A stretch of 64,000 nt of DNA from Paenibacillus sp. SYP-B3998 (GCF_010820665.1 NZ_JAAIKC010000004.1:248001-312000), one strand, 5' to 3'; shown: positions 45,426 to 52,759, counted from the first letter of the stretch. The notes: generated from the letters alone by a model not told the origin. Made by a program: numbers and translations.

Positions 45426-47228
45426 ATGCGTGACATGATCTTTTATATAAGAAAAATGTATGCGATTATCGGTTACAAGCTGTTCCTAAATATCATAACC
45501 ATGATCTTCGTAAGCTTAATAGATGGCATCGGAATCTATTTATTACTTCCCATGTTGAGCATTATCGGTATTCTTAACTTCGATATTCAAAAATCTATTC
45601 CTATCCCATGGATTTCTCAGTCGCTAGAGAGTCTATCTGGCGTGTTGAATTTACCTCTAGTATTAGTCTTCTATATTGCGATCGTCGCCGCTCAAGCATT
45701 GCTGCAAAGAAATCAAGCCATTCTTAATATGAAAACACAACAAATTTTTATTAAAGCACTAAGATTTGAAACGTATCGCGCTTTAATGGAAGCTAATTGG
45801 AAATTTTTCTTAAAGAAGAGGAGGTCTGACTTCAGTCACGTTCTAACGACGGAGCTAGCGCGAGTCGGTCAAGGCACCAATTTTATGCTGCAATTAACGG
45901 CGTCAATCATTTTTACCACGATACAAATTGGGCTTGCCTTCTTATTATCCGTAAAATTAACTGCATTAATATTAATTAGTGGTTTAATCATTTTTGTTGT
46001 ATTACGGAAAAATGTGAAGCGGGCGAAGAAATTGGGAGATCGCTCATCCGAACTTTCACAAAGCTATTATGTGGGCATAACAGAACATTTTAATGGGATG
46101 AAGGATATTAAAAGTAACAGGCTTGAAAAGTCGCATTTGATATGGTTTTTGACGTTATGTCAACGCATACAAGCAAATGCGGTGAATTTCGTGAAATTGA
46201 ATACAAACACCCAATTTATGCATAAAACGTCAGCTGCTGTCTTAGTTGCGGGCTTTATCTTATTATCGTTTGAAGTGCTCCATGTTTCCGCTGGACAGCT
46301 CATGCTAATCATCATTATTTTCTCGCGATTGTGGCCAAGGTTTACTTCGATTCAATCTAGTTTGGAATATATCGTATCCATGTTTTCAGCTTTTAAAGCA
46401 TTGTTAGAACTTCAGAAGGAATGTAAAGCTTCACAGGAGCTAACTTCGCAGGATTATAATGATGAATTGACGGCACTTCAGATTCAAGATGGCATTAGGT
46501 GTAAGCATGTATATTTTCGTTATAGCGATGAGGATACAGAATACGCGCTCAGAGATATTACGATGTTCATACCCGCGAATGGGATGACAGCTATAGTTGG
46601 AAAATCCGGTGCAGGGAAAAGCACTTTGATTGATATTCTTATGGGGTTGATTCAACCGGAGAAGGGAGAAATTCTCATTGATGGCGAACCTTTATCTCGT
46701 GAGAATTTGTTTTCTTTAAGAAGTTCGATCAGCTACGTATCGCAAGATCCCTTCTTATTTCATTCAAGCATCCGAGAGAATTTGAATTTAGTCGTTCCAG
46801 ATGCAAGCGAGGAGCAAATGTGGGAAGCCCTAACATTCTCCGCATCGGATGAATTTGTCAGAGGGCTTCCACAGGGACTTGATACCGTCATTGGGGATAG
46901 AGGGGTAAGGCTTTCTGGGGGAGAACGTCAGCGACTTGTCTTGGCTAGGGCCATATTACGCAGGCCATCCATCTTAGTTTTGGATGAGGCTACAAGCGCT
47001 TTGGACAGTGAACATGAATTGAAGATTCAAGAAGCATTAGAGCGTCTTAAAGGGAGCATGACGATTATCGTCATTGCCCACAGGCTATCAACGATTCGAA
47101 ATGCTGATCAAGTTATTGTGCTAGATAAAGGAGAGATTATCCAGCAAGGGGGATACTATCAGCTATCCAAAGAATCAAGAGGAATGTTTAGCAGATTACT
47201 AGGCTATCAAACGGAAACAAGTAGGTAA
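45426..47228 (+). CDS. Lasso peptide ABC exporter (D protein)
   Basis: This 600-residue half-transporter has six membrane helices in the first 310 residues, then an ATPase domain with Walker A VGKSGAGKSTL, signature LSGGERQRLVLARAI, Walker B ILVLDEATSALDS and the H-loop IAHRLST. It exports the mature lasso peptide and gives immunity, as in related clusters. There is no peptidase domain. It is the last gene of the operon; a bidirectional terminator follows. Confidence 0.92.
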   Translation: MRDMIFYIRKMYAIIGYKLFLNIITMIFVSLIDGIGIYLLLPMLSIIGILNFDIQKSIPIPWISQSLESLSGVLNLPLVLVFYIAIVAAQALLQRNQAILNMKTQQIFIKALRFETYRALMEANWKFFLKKRRSDFSHVLTTELARVGQGTNFMLQLTASIIFTTIQIGLAFLLSVKLTALILISGLIIFVVLRKNVKRAKKLGDRSSELSQSYYVGITEHFNGMKDIKSNRLEKSHLIWFLTLCQRIQANAVNFVKLNTNTQFMHKTSAAVLVAGFILLSFEVLHVSAGQLMLIIIIFSRLWPRFTSIQSSLEYIVSMFSAFKALLELQKECKASQELTSQDYNDELTALQIQDGIRCKHVYFRYSDEDTEYALRDITMFIPANGMTAIVGKSGAGKSTLIDILMGLIQPEKGEILIDGEPLSRENLFSLRSSISYVSQDPFLFHSSIRENLNLVVPDASEEQMWEALTFSASDEFVRGLPQGLDTVIGDRGVRLSGGERQRLVLARAILRRPSILVLDEATSALDSEHELKIQEALERLKGSMTIIVIAHRLSTIRNADQVIVLDKGEIIQQGGYYQLSKESRGMFSRLLGYQTETSR

Positions 47229-47234
47229 AAACAA

Positions 47235-47283
47235 CAAAAAAGTAATTGAGTAAGGGATTGCCCTACTCAATTACTTTTTTTGT
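47235..47283. terminator. Bidirectional terminator between the lasso operon and cysC
   Basis: AAAAAAGTAATTGAGTA pairs with TACTCAATTACTTTTTT around AGGG/CCCT inner pairs. The cysC stop codon lies inside the right arm. Confidence 0.92.
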
Positions 47284-47890
47284 TTTCAATGCTGTAATAA
47301 TCATGTTCTTCTAGATAGGTAAGAAGCAAAGAAACGGAGTCCTCGATGCTTAAATTTTCAGTATCGACAATTATATCCGGATTGACCGGAACATCGTATT
47401 GGGCGGAGACACCTGTGAAATTAGGGATTTCTCCATTACGCGCCCGCTTGTATAGTCCTTTAGGATCTCTTCTTTCACACTCTTCGAGCGAGCATTTTAC
47501 GTATACTTCAAGGAAATCCTCAGGTTCAAACAAGTTCCTGACCATAAGGCGATCCTTCTCGTTAGGTGTGATAAAAGCGGAGAGGACAAATAGTCCCGCA
47601 TCGACAAACAATTTAGAAACTTCACCAATGCGACGTACATTCTCTTTCCGGTCTTGTTCCGAAAACCCTAAATCCACGTTAAGCCCATGCCGTATGTTAT
47701 CCCCATCTAATACATAGGATCTCATGTTTCTAGCGTGCATTTCCTTTTCTAAAGTGAAAACTAACGTTGATTTTCCCGAACCGGATAAACCAGTGAACCA
47801 AAGTGCGCAGCTCTTATGTTTGTTCCTTTCATATCGATCTTGTCTAGTAAGATTGGAGTTATGCCACGTAAGATTGTTGTCGTTGTTCAA
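47267..47890 (-). CDS. cysC: Adenylyl-sulfate (APS) kinase
   Basis: This 207-residue enzyme phosphorylates APS to PAPS, the sulfate donor of sulfotransferases. Walker A is FTGLSGSGKST (about 33-43). Other family motifs are LDGDNIRHGLN, SEQDRKENVRRIGE and the NFTGVSAQYDVP loop. Starts at TTG 47890 with GAGGTGA upstream. It converges on the lasso operon that begins with a sulfotransferase, and carries GATACA-type sites in its leader. No ATP sulfurylase or reductive sulfate genes are nearby, so the gene is dedicated to sulfation rather than assimilation, which is inference. Confidence 0.95.
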   Translation of the reverse strand: MNNDNNLTWHNSNLTRQDRYERNKHKSCALWFTGLSGSGKSTLVFTLEKEMHARNMRSYVLDGDNIRHGLNVDLGFSEQDRKENVRRIGEVSKLFVDAGLFVLSAFITPNEKDRLMVRNLFEPEDFLEVYVKCSLEECERRDPKGLYKRARNGEIPNFTGVSAQYDVPVNPDIIVDTENLSIEDSVSLLLTYLEEHDYYSIENKKSN

Positions 47891-47902
47891 TGATAGATCA
47901 CC

Positions 47903-47917
47903 TCTACAAAATGTATC
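47903..47917. promoter_or_regulatory. GATACA-type operator in the cysC leader
   Basis: On the minus strand it reads GATACATTTTGTAGA, 13 of 15 positions of the consensus, 13 bases before the TTG start, overlapping the ribosome site region. Confidence 0.45.
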
Positions 47918-47952
47918 TTATTAATATATACTATCATATTTTCGTAAATAAT

Positions 47953-47967
47953 GATACAAATCGTATA
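47953..47967. promoter_or_regulatory. GATACA-type operator upstream of cysC
   Basis: GATACAAATCGTATA: one perfect half and one near-perfect half. It lies about 60 bases before cysC, near a possible minus-strand -10 (TATGAT, 47938-47933). Confidence 0.5.
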
Positions 47968-48057
47968 ATTCATTAATGATAATTGCCAAGCTTAAAGGGT
48001 AATCTATGAAAAAAATAATAAGTCTTTAGTACTAGTAAAAGAGAAAAGCTGCCGTTC

Positions 48058-48094
48058 CTCGGCTATTCGATACATATTGTATCGAATAGCCGAG
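48058..48094. repeat. 37-base perfect inverted repeat centred on a GATACA operator
   Basis: Arms of 17 bases (CTCGGCTATTCGATACA and its exact complement) flank a 3-base TAT centre. The inner 15 bases, GATACATATTGTATC at 48069-48083, are a perfect member of the operator set; the outer 11 on each side are not shared with other sites. There is no T tract, so it is not a typical terminator. Confidence 0.9.
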
Positions 48095-48204
48095 GATGAT
48101 ATAATAAATTAGATGGAGCAATGCTTAGTCTGCTAGTCCTAGCTGATAGCGAGCGTCCTTAAACGGATCAGAAGCAGGACGATAAGATGAGGCATATCTA
48201 CATA

Positions 48205-48219
48205 GATACAAAACGTATC
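48205..48219. promoter_or_regulatory. GATACA-type operator before the LCP gene
   Basis: GATACAAAACGTATC, a palindrome in its outer five bases, lies 30 bases before the GTG start of the LCP gene. Confidence 0.6.
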
Positions 48220-48248
48220 ATAAATGAAACAAAGGATGTGCACCGAAA

Positions 48249-49247
48249 GTGAAACGATGGCTTATCTACGCTGTTGGATCAGTTATTATTGGCGGTACCC
48301 TTTTGGCAGGTTATCTGTATTGGACAATTGACCCTAGTCGGCATTTTGAACATGTTCAGGTACCTACTCTTGCGACACCCAAAGAGGTCACACCAACAAT
48401 TTCGTCAGCACCAGCTTCTAGAGCGGAAAACCTTTTCGAAGCAAAGCCAGATGAGCATGAGAAGAAAGTGAGTACTGCATTTAATGTCCTCGTACTAGGT
48501 ATCGATGCTCGCGGGGAAGAAAATTCAAGATCCGATGTGATTATGGTTGTTCATGTTATTCCATCAGCGCGAAAAGCGAACATCGTATCACTGCCTAGAG
48601 ATACTAAGGTGAGTATTAACGGTGTCGGATATACCAAAATCAATCACGCTCATTTACTGGGAGAGCAAAAAGGAGGAAATCGCGGAGGGACAGCTGAGGT
48701 TCTACAAGTGGTTAGTGACTTTTTAGAGGTTCCGATCAATTATTATGTCAAAACCGATTTTGCGGGATTTGAGGATTTTATTAACACAATAGGTGGAGTA
48801 GACGTAGATGTAACTCAAGATATTCGTCTGCGGATGAATAACATTCAGCTACTGTCTGGGAAACAACATCTTGACGGTATTACGGCTCTTGGTTTAGTAA
48901 GAGAAAGATGGGCACTTCCTGAAGGAGACTTCGGTCGCCAAAGTGAACAATCTCAAATTCTTAAAAGTATGATCAAGGAACTTTTGGCTCCTGAGCATAT
49001 CGTGAAAACCGTTGCATTATTGCCAAAGCTGAAGAAAAATATGGTGGACACGAATTTTGAGGATAGTGATACGCTCAGTTTGGTCAGAATGTTTAAGGGC
49101 ATGAAGGAAGATGATTTTCAATATGCACAGATACCAGGGCATGCTGGATATGATAACGATCCTTTAGTGCAAATGAAATTATATTATTGGATACCTGATA
49201 TGGTTAAAGTCAGAGCAATCACTGAAAAAATGTTGAAAAATAATTAA
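48249..49247 (+). CDS. LytR-CpsA-Psr (LCP) family cell-wall polymer ligase
   Basis: This 332-residue membrane protein has one N-terminal helix (residues 5-27) and an extracellular LCP domain: NVLVLGIDARGEENSRSDVI, IVSLPRDTKV, HAHLLGEQKGG, and the GGVDVDV and LVRERWALPEGDFGRQSEQ motifs with the conserved Arg residues. LCP enzymes attach lipid-linked polysaccharide to peptidoglycan. The gene starts at GTG 48249 after AAAGGATG and stands at the head of the exopolysaccharide locus, so it probably anchors that polymer. Two operator sites lie upstream. Confidence 0.92.
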   Translation: MKRWLIYAVGSVIIGGTLLAGYLYWTIDPSRHFEHVQVPTLATPKEVTPTISSAPASRAENLFEAKPDEHEKKVSTAFNVLVLGIDARGEENSRSDVIMVVHVIPSARKANIVSLPRDTKVSINGVGYTKINHAHLLGEQKGGNRGGTAEVLQVVSDFLEVPINYYVKTDFAGFEDFINTIGGVDVDVTQDIRLRMNNIQLLSGKQHLDGITALGLVRERWALPEGDFGRQSEQSQILKSMIKELLAPEHIVKTVALLPKLKKNMVDTNFEDSDTLSLVRMFKGMKEDDFQYAQIPGHAGYDNDPLVQMKLYYWIPDMVKVRAITEKMLKNN

Positions 49248-49261
49248 GGAGTTGATTCTTC

Positions 49262-49777
49262 ATGCAAGTCGTACAACCCATTCGCGACACCGAGAAAATC
49301 GAAGAGATACAACAAATTTTGAAAAATCAATCAGAAAGAGACTGGCTGCTGTTTACTATTGGCATTAATTCGGGTCTCCATCTGAGTGACCTGCTTACAT
49401 TGCGCGTAAAGGATCTTAAGGATAAGTCGAAAGTCACAATTAAGGAAGAAAAGACGGGAAAAGAAAAAACGTTCTTAATCAATGTTCAACTGAAAGATTG
49501 GATTAATGAATATGTGGCCTATATGGATGAGAATAATTACCTATTTCCATCTCAAAGAACAGGCAAACCGATAAAACGAATTAGGGTTTACCGCATTTTA
49601 AATGAGGCTGCAAAACAAGCTGGCTTGAATGATATCGGAACGCATACTTTACGGAAGACGTTCGGTTATCACTACTACCAAAAAACAAGAAATATTTCCG
49701 TTTTACGCGAGCTATTCAATCATTCGGCACCGTCCGTAACCTTGCGATATATTGGCGTAAATGCAGGAAAAAGCTGA
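49262..49777 (+). CDS. Mini tyrosine recombinase with the first catalytic Arg replaced by His
   Basis: This 171-residue protein is only a catalytic domain, without the N-terminal core-binding domain. Signature boxes: INSGLHLSDLLTL (box I), HTLRKTFGYHYY (HxxR), LFNHSAPSVTLRYIGV (H/W and nucleophile Tyr). In active enzymes box I reads GLRxSxLL; here residue 40 is His (codon CAT at 49379-49381), so DNA cleavage may be impaired. Small single-domain integrases of this sort occur in Bacillales. It follows the LCP gene by 14 bases, probably co-transcribed. AAGGAG lies before the ATG. Confidence 0.85.
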   Translation: MQVVQPIRDTEKIEEIQQILKNQSERDWLLFTIGINSGLHLSDLLTLRVKDLKDKSKVTIKEEKTGKEKTFLINVQLKDWINEYVAYMDENNYLFPSQRTGKPIKRIRVYRILNEAAKQAGLNDIGTHTLRKTFGYHYYQKTRNISVLRELFNHSAPSVTLRYIGVNAGKS

Positions 49778-49782
49778 TTTTG

Positions 49783-49809
49783 AAAAACGTCTCGAGATGG
49801 ACGGTTTTG
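49783..49809 (+). terminator. Possible terminator after the recombinase gene
   Basis: AAAAACGTC and GACGGTTTT form a stem with one bulge around TCGAGATG, ending in a short T run. Confidence 0.5.
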
Positions 49810-49842
49810 TACTCGCTTTCATATCTATCTTTGAAAAATACC

Positions 49843-49871
49843 TTGACACGATACAAGTTGTATCATAAATT
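49843..49871 (+). promoter_or_regulatory. Operator-overlapped sigma-A promoter before the 50-residue gene
   Basis: TTGACA at 49843-49848, a spacer of exactly 17 bases, and TAAATT at 49866-49871. The spacer is filled by the perfect operator GATACAAGTTGTATC (49850-49864), a classical arrangement for repression. Confidence 0.82.
49850..49864. promoter_or_regulatory. Perfect GATACA-type operator in a promoter spacer
   Basis: GATACAAGTTGTATC lies wholly between -35 and -10 of the promoter at 49843-49871. Confidence 0.8.
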
Positions 49872-49936
49872 AGGTACATAAGATAACAAAACCAAACATA
49901 ATATGATTCTATATTATATCGGAATGAGGTTCTTGA

Positions 49937-50089
49937 ATGAGTGATAAGGATGTAGTTACGCTCGACATTATGAAGGTATTGCAACAATTGCAAATTGAAA
50001 AGGATAAATACATAACGTGGAGCAGTAACGATCCTGACAAGGAATCTGATCTTATTTTAGGGAACGTTCTGCCCTTACAAAAGCGATGA
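49937..50089 (+). CDS. Hypothetical 50-residue protein beside the XRE repressor
   Basis: The frame starts at ATG 49937 with GAGG seven bases upstream and lies 66 bases after a strong operator-controlled promoter. It begins MSDKDVVTLDIMKVLQQLQI, is charged and mostly helical, and ends LPLQKR. The last 38 bases overlap the 3' end of the converging XRE gene. No homologue is recognised. The position (small gene, operator-controlled, next to the repressor) recalls antirepressors such as SinI, but there is no sequence similarity; that role is speculation. Confidence 0.55.
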   Translation: MSDKDVVTLDIMKVLQQLQIEKDKYITWSSNDPDKESDLILGNVLPLQKR

Positions 50090-50423
50090 AACGTCGTGCT
50101 TCTTCAGCGGTTAATTTGCTTCCATCTACAGTTAATGCGAATTTTTCTAAAATTTTGTCATCGGATAACTCCAAGTTATCAACAAAATCTCTTACATCCG
50201 AATCAAGAAACTGGTCAGAGTTATCCGTTCTTCCCAATAAATAATCGACAGATACCTTAAAAAATGATGCGACTTTATTAATGGTATCATAGTCGGGCTC
50301 TCTTCTTGAGGTTTCATAATGCGAAAGCGCGGCTCTCGAAATGCCCAGCTTGTTTGCTAGTTCTTCCTGGGTGAGTGCGTGTTTTTCACGCAATAGGGCA
50401 ATTCTGTCCCCGTATTTAGTCAT
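50052..50423 (-). CDS. XRE-family repressor, probable regulator of the GATACA operators
   Basis: This 123-residue protein starts at ATG 50423 with GAGAGG upstream. The HTH covers about residues 7-60: IALLREKHALTQEELANKLG, then ISRAALSHYETSRREPDYDT and VASFFKVSVDYLLGR. From memory, the PBSX repressor Xre of B. subtilis shares 'SRA..SHYE..R.EPDYDT' in the same place, and its operators are GATACA-type. The C-terminal half (LSDDKILEKFALTVDGSKLT, EEARRFIAFVRAERSLK) is helical and likely dimerises. An operator stands in its divergent upstream region (50540), suggesting autoregulation. Binding to the sites in this window is inferred, not shown. Confidence 0.85.
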   Translation of the reverse strand: MTKYGDRIALLREKHALTQEELANKLGISRAALSHYETSRREPDYDTINKVASFFKVSVDYLLGRTDNSDQFLDSDVRDFVDNLELSDDKILEKFALTVDGSKLTAEEARRFIAFVRAERSLK

Positions 50424-50539
50424 AAATACATTCCTCTCGATCAATATGAATAATAACATTATAACCATTTTGTTAGAATCATTATACCAGTCTCTGATAC
50501 ATAAGAAAACGAAAAATACAGATTTACTCTATATATCAT

Positions 50540-50554
50540 GATACAAATTGTAAC
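50540..50554. promoter_or_regulatory. GATACA-type operator between the XRE and PilZ-like genes
   Basis: GATACAAATTGTAAC, 14 of 15 consensus positions, lies 117 bases before the XRE start and 50 before the PilZ-like start; it could control either or both. Confidence 0.65.
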
Positions 50555-50603
50555 TAAATAAACTTTTTTAAAAAGAAGTAAACAAACGGATGGGGGATGT
50601 CTT

Positions 50604-51041
50604 GTGAACATGCAGAAACACAGTGAAGATATTCTCGCACTTGACTCGCCTGTTTACAGTCACATGAGAATCATCAGGATGTTTGGTAAAAAAAAAGAAT
50701 CCAAGTTTACAGTGGTTACAATCGAAAAAATGAGTCAAAGAGGCCTGAGCTTTAGGTCATTTTTAAGGCTACCAATAAATGAAAATGTAGTCTGGAGTTT
50801 TCAAATCAGACTAGGAGAATCTTATCTAGTAGTAGAGGGGGTAATCCTGAACGCTAAGTTGACTCAACAAGGTTATGCATATGAGATGCAGTGGAACATG
50901 AGTGAAGAAAATAGTGAGCAATTGGATCAGTTAGCCGTGAGGCTGCCTCAGATGATTAAGTTGTATAACAAAGCTGCAAGAAGCTATAACCTGTATAGCA
51001 ACGATAAGGCATCAAGGAAGCAAATCGACTTATTATGCTAA
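50604..51041 (+). CDS. PilZ-like domain protein
   Basis: This 145-residue soluble protein starts at GTG 50604 (GGGGGA six bases upstream) or ATG 50610. Residues about 20-110 look like a PilZ beta-barrel: HMRIIRMF, then TIEKMSQRGLSFRSFLRLP (resembling the D/N-x-S-x-x-G-x-x-F motif), LGESYLVVEGVILNA and GYAYEMQW. The canonical RxxxR that binds c-di-GMP is not clear, so ligand binding is uncertain. It overlaps the phosphatase gene by 7 bases, suggesting control of polysaccharide synthesis. Confidence 0.65.
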   Translation: MNMQKHSEDILALDSPVYSHMRIIRMFGKKKESKFTVVTIEKMSQRGLSFRSFLRLPINENVVWSFQIRLGESYLVVEGVILNAKLTQQGYAYEMQWNMSEENSEQLDQLAVRLPQMIKLYNKAARSYNLYSNDKASRKQIDLLC

Positions 51042-51853
51042 TGATGAAGGAATACGGCCCCCTTGTTGACACTCACTGTCATATTTTACCAAATCTAGAT
51101 GATGGGCCATCTTGTTTAGAAGATTCTGTATCTATGGCCCGCGCTGCTGTAGGGAGTGGCATCCACACGATTGTAGCTACGCCGCATCATGGGATTGGCA
51201 AGTATGAGAATATATCGGACTTCATAATAAAAAATGTAATTTGCTTTAATAAGGAACTGGTCGTCAGGAAAATTCCACTGCTCATACTAGCGGGTCAAGA
51301 AGTGCGCGTGCATAGTCAGCTAGTGGAGGAGTTATACGCAGGTAAAATTCTCACGCTAAATGGTACACGGTTTATCCTTCTCGAGCTTCCCTCATATGGT
51401 GTGCCAAGTTATTTTGATGAGCTGCTCCATGAAGTGTCTATTCTTGGTCTTAGGCCTGTAATCGCGCACCCAGAAAGAAATGCCCAATTTCTAAATAAGC
51501 CCATGGTGCTTCAACGATATGTTGAACAAGGCGCTTTATGTCAAATTACAGCTCAGTCCGTTATGGGCTTATTCGGGGCTAAAATCCAAAGGTTCACAAT
51601 CAACTTATGCCATAACAATTGGGTGCATGTAGTGGCGTCAGATGCTCATAACCTTAAAAGCAGACCTTTCTTGTTAGAACAGAGCTACGAGTACCTGAAT
51701 AAAAGAATTGGAAAAGAACAAGTGCAATATTTTAAGGATAACGCCTTAAAGATCGTTCGCGATGAGGAAATCGATTCTGTCATACACATGAATAAGAAAA
51801 AGAGCTGGTTTGTGCGATGGACTTATCGCAATTCGTATCACAAAAACTGGTGA
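51035..51853 (+). CDS. CpsB/YwqE-type PHP tyrosine-protein phosphatase
   Basis: This 272-residue metal-dependent phosphatase dephosphorylates the bacterial tyrosine kinase of capsule systems. Metal-ligand motifs: DTHCHILPNLDDGP (N-terminus), VATPHHG, ILAGQEVRV, VIAHPERN and VASDAHN. The start overlaps the PilZ-like gene. The cognate modulator and kinase genes follow after a separate operator-controlled promoter. Confidence 0.93.
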   Translation: MLMMKEYGPLVDTHCHILPNLDDGPSCLEDSVSMARAAVGSGIHTIVATPHHGIGKYENISDFIIKNVICFNKELVVRKIPLLILAGQEVRVHSQLVEELYAGKILTLNGTRFILLELPSYGVPSYFDELLHEVSILGLRPVIAHPERNAQFLNKPMVLQRYVEQGALCQITAQSVMGLFGAKIQRFTINLCHNNWVHVVASDAHNLKSRPFLLEQSYEYLNKRIGKEQVQYFKDNALKIVRDEEIDSVIHMNKKKSWFVRWTYRNSYHKNW

Positions 51854-51921
51854 AATAGGGATGTTCTTTGACAAGATTCAATAGGTTCAACCAGGAAAGT
51901 AAATAAATCATGTAATCTTGC

Positions 51922-51950
51922 TTGACATGATACATTATGTATCTTAGTAT
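51922..51950 (+). promoter_or_regulatory. Main exopolysaccharide operon promoter with operator in the spacer
   Basis: TTGACA at 51922-51927, 17-base spacer, TAGTAT at 51945-51950. The spacer holds the perfect operator 51929-51943; a second perfect operator follows at 51963-51977. Confidence 0.82.
51929..51943. promoter_or_regulatory. Perfect GATACA-type operator, spacer site of the exopolysaccharide promoter
   Basis: GATACATTATGTATC, between -35 and -10. Confidence 0.8.
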
Positions 51951-51962
51951 AAAGGATATTAA

Positions 51963-51977
51963 GATACATAATGTATC
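51963..51977. promoter_or_regulatory. Perfect GATACA-type operator, downstream site of the exopolysaccharide promoter
   Basis: GATACATAATGTATC, centre-to-centre 34 bases (about three helical turns) from the upstream site, which would allow cooperative binding on one face. Confidence 0.8.
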
Positions 51978-52003
51978 ATAAAAAAATAAAAATGGAGGCC
52001 CAT

Positions 52004-52759
52004 ATGGAGCTAGAGCTTAAAGATTACGTTCAGATTTTTATGAAAAGGCTGTGGTTGATTGCAGCGGTAGTTGTAGTTACCACCGTCATAACAGGCATCA
52101 TAAGTTTTTATTATGTTCAACCTGTTTATGAAGCTAACGCAAAGATTATCGTTAATAAGTCCGCTGAACGTCAAGGTGTCCAATACGTTGATCCGAACAC
52201 GATTAATGCAAGTATCATGCTGATTAACACGTATAAAGAAATCATAAAAACACCGGCAATCATGGATAAAGTGTTAGAGCGTTATCCAGATATTAAACTC
52301 TCAGCAGGTCAATTGGCCAGTCGAGTCTCTGTTAATTCTACGAACGAAACTCAGGTTATAACGTTAACATCCAAGGACTTATCCTATAACCAAGCTGTAT
52401 TGATTGTTAATGCTGTTGTAGAGGTATTTAAACAAGAGATTCCTGCCATTATGAACGTAGATAACGTTACGATCCTCAATAAAGCCAAAGAAATGGCAAA
52501 TCCGAGTCCAGTAAAACACAATCCAATGAATAATATTGTTCTTAGCTTTCTCGTTTCTTTGATGGTTTCGTTAGGTATTGCATTCTTACTCGAATATCTT
52601 GATGACACAATCAAGAGCGATAGAGAAATCGAGAGCTATCTTGGCATCCCTACACTAGCTGTAATAACCAAAATAAAGTCAAAAGATTTATATGGAAGTT
52701 CCTCAACGAATCAACAAAGAATGGTTGGTGAAACGACTAGTGTCAAAATTAACCAATAA
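52004..52759 (+). CDS. YveK/Wzz-type polysaccharide chain-length regulator (BY-kinase modulator)
   Basis: This protein is about 251 residues long. It has two membrane helices (about 17-37 and 178-198) flanking an extracellular loop with the Wzz pattern (YEANAKIIVNKS), and a Pro-rich segment before the second helix (ANPSPVKHNPMN). The C-terminal cytoplasmic tail should activate the tyrosine kinase encoded next. ATG 52004 after TGGAGG is chosen; the longer frame starts inside an operator. Confidence 0.92.
   Translation: MELELKDYVQIFMKRLWLIAAVVVVTTVITGIISFYYVQPVYEANAKIIVNKSAERQGVQYVDPNTINASIMLINTYKEIIKTPAIMDKVLERYPDIKLSAGQLASRVSVNSTNETQVITLTSKDLSYNQAVLIVNAVVEVFKQEIPAIMNVDNVTILNKAKEMANPSPVKHNPMNNIVLSFLVSLMVSLGIAFLLEYLDDTIKSDREIESYLGIPTLAVITKIKSKDLYGSSSTNQQRMVGETTSVKINQ

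Larger units (their letters stand above)
47891..48248. other. Divergent regulatory region between cysC and the LCP gene
   Basis: These 358 bases contain no supported gene. They contain four GATACA-type sites (47903-47917, 47953-47967, 48069-48083, 48205-48219); the third is the centre of a 37-base perfect inverted repeat. Promoters on both strands are expected here but no strong -35/-10 pair is obvious. Confidence 0.7.

Noticed and set aside
46440..46655. Minus-strand and alternative-frame ORFs inside the ABC exporter and other large genes
   Set aside because: They lie within genes with clear motifs and show no ribosome sites.
49262..51041. Prophage remnant (recombinase plus XRE repressor with PBSX-like motif)
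   Set aside because: No structural, lysis or replication phage genes are present and the operators control polysaccharide and lasso genes; a regulatory role explains the set better.
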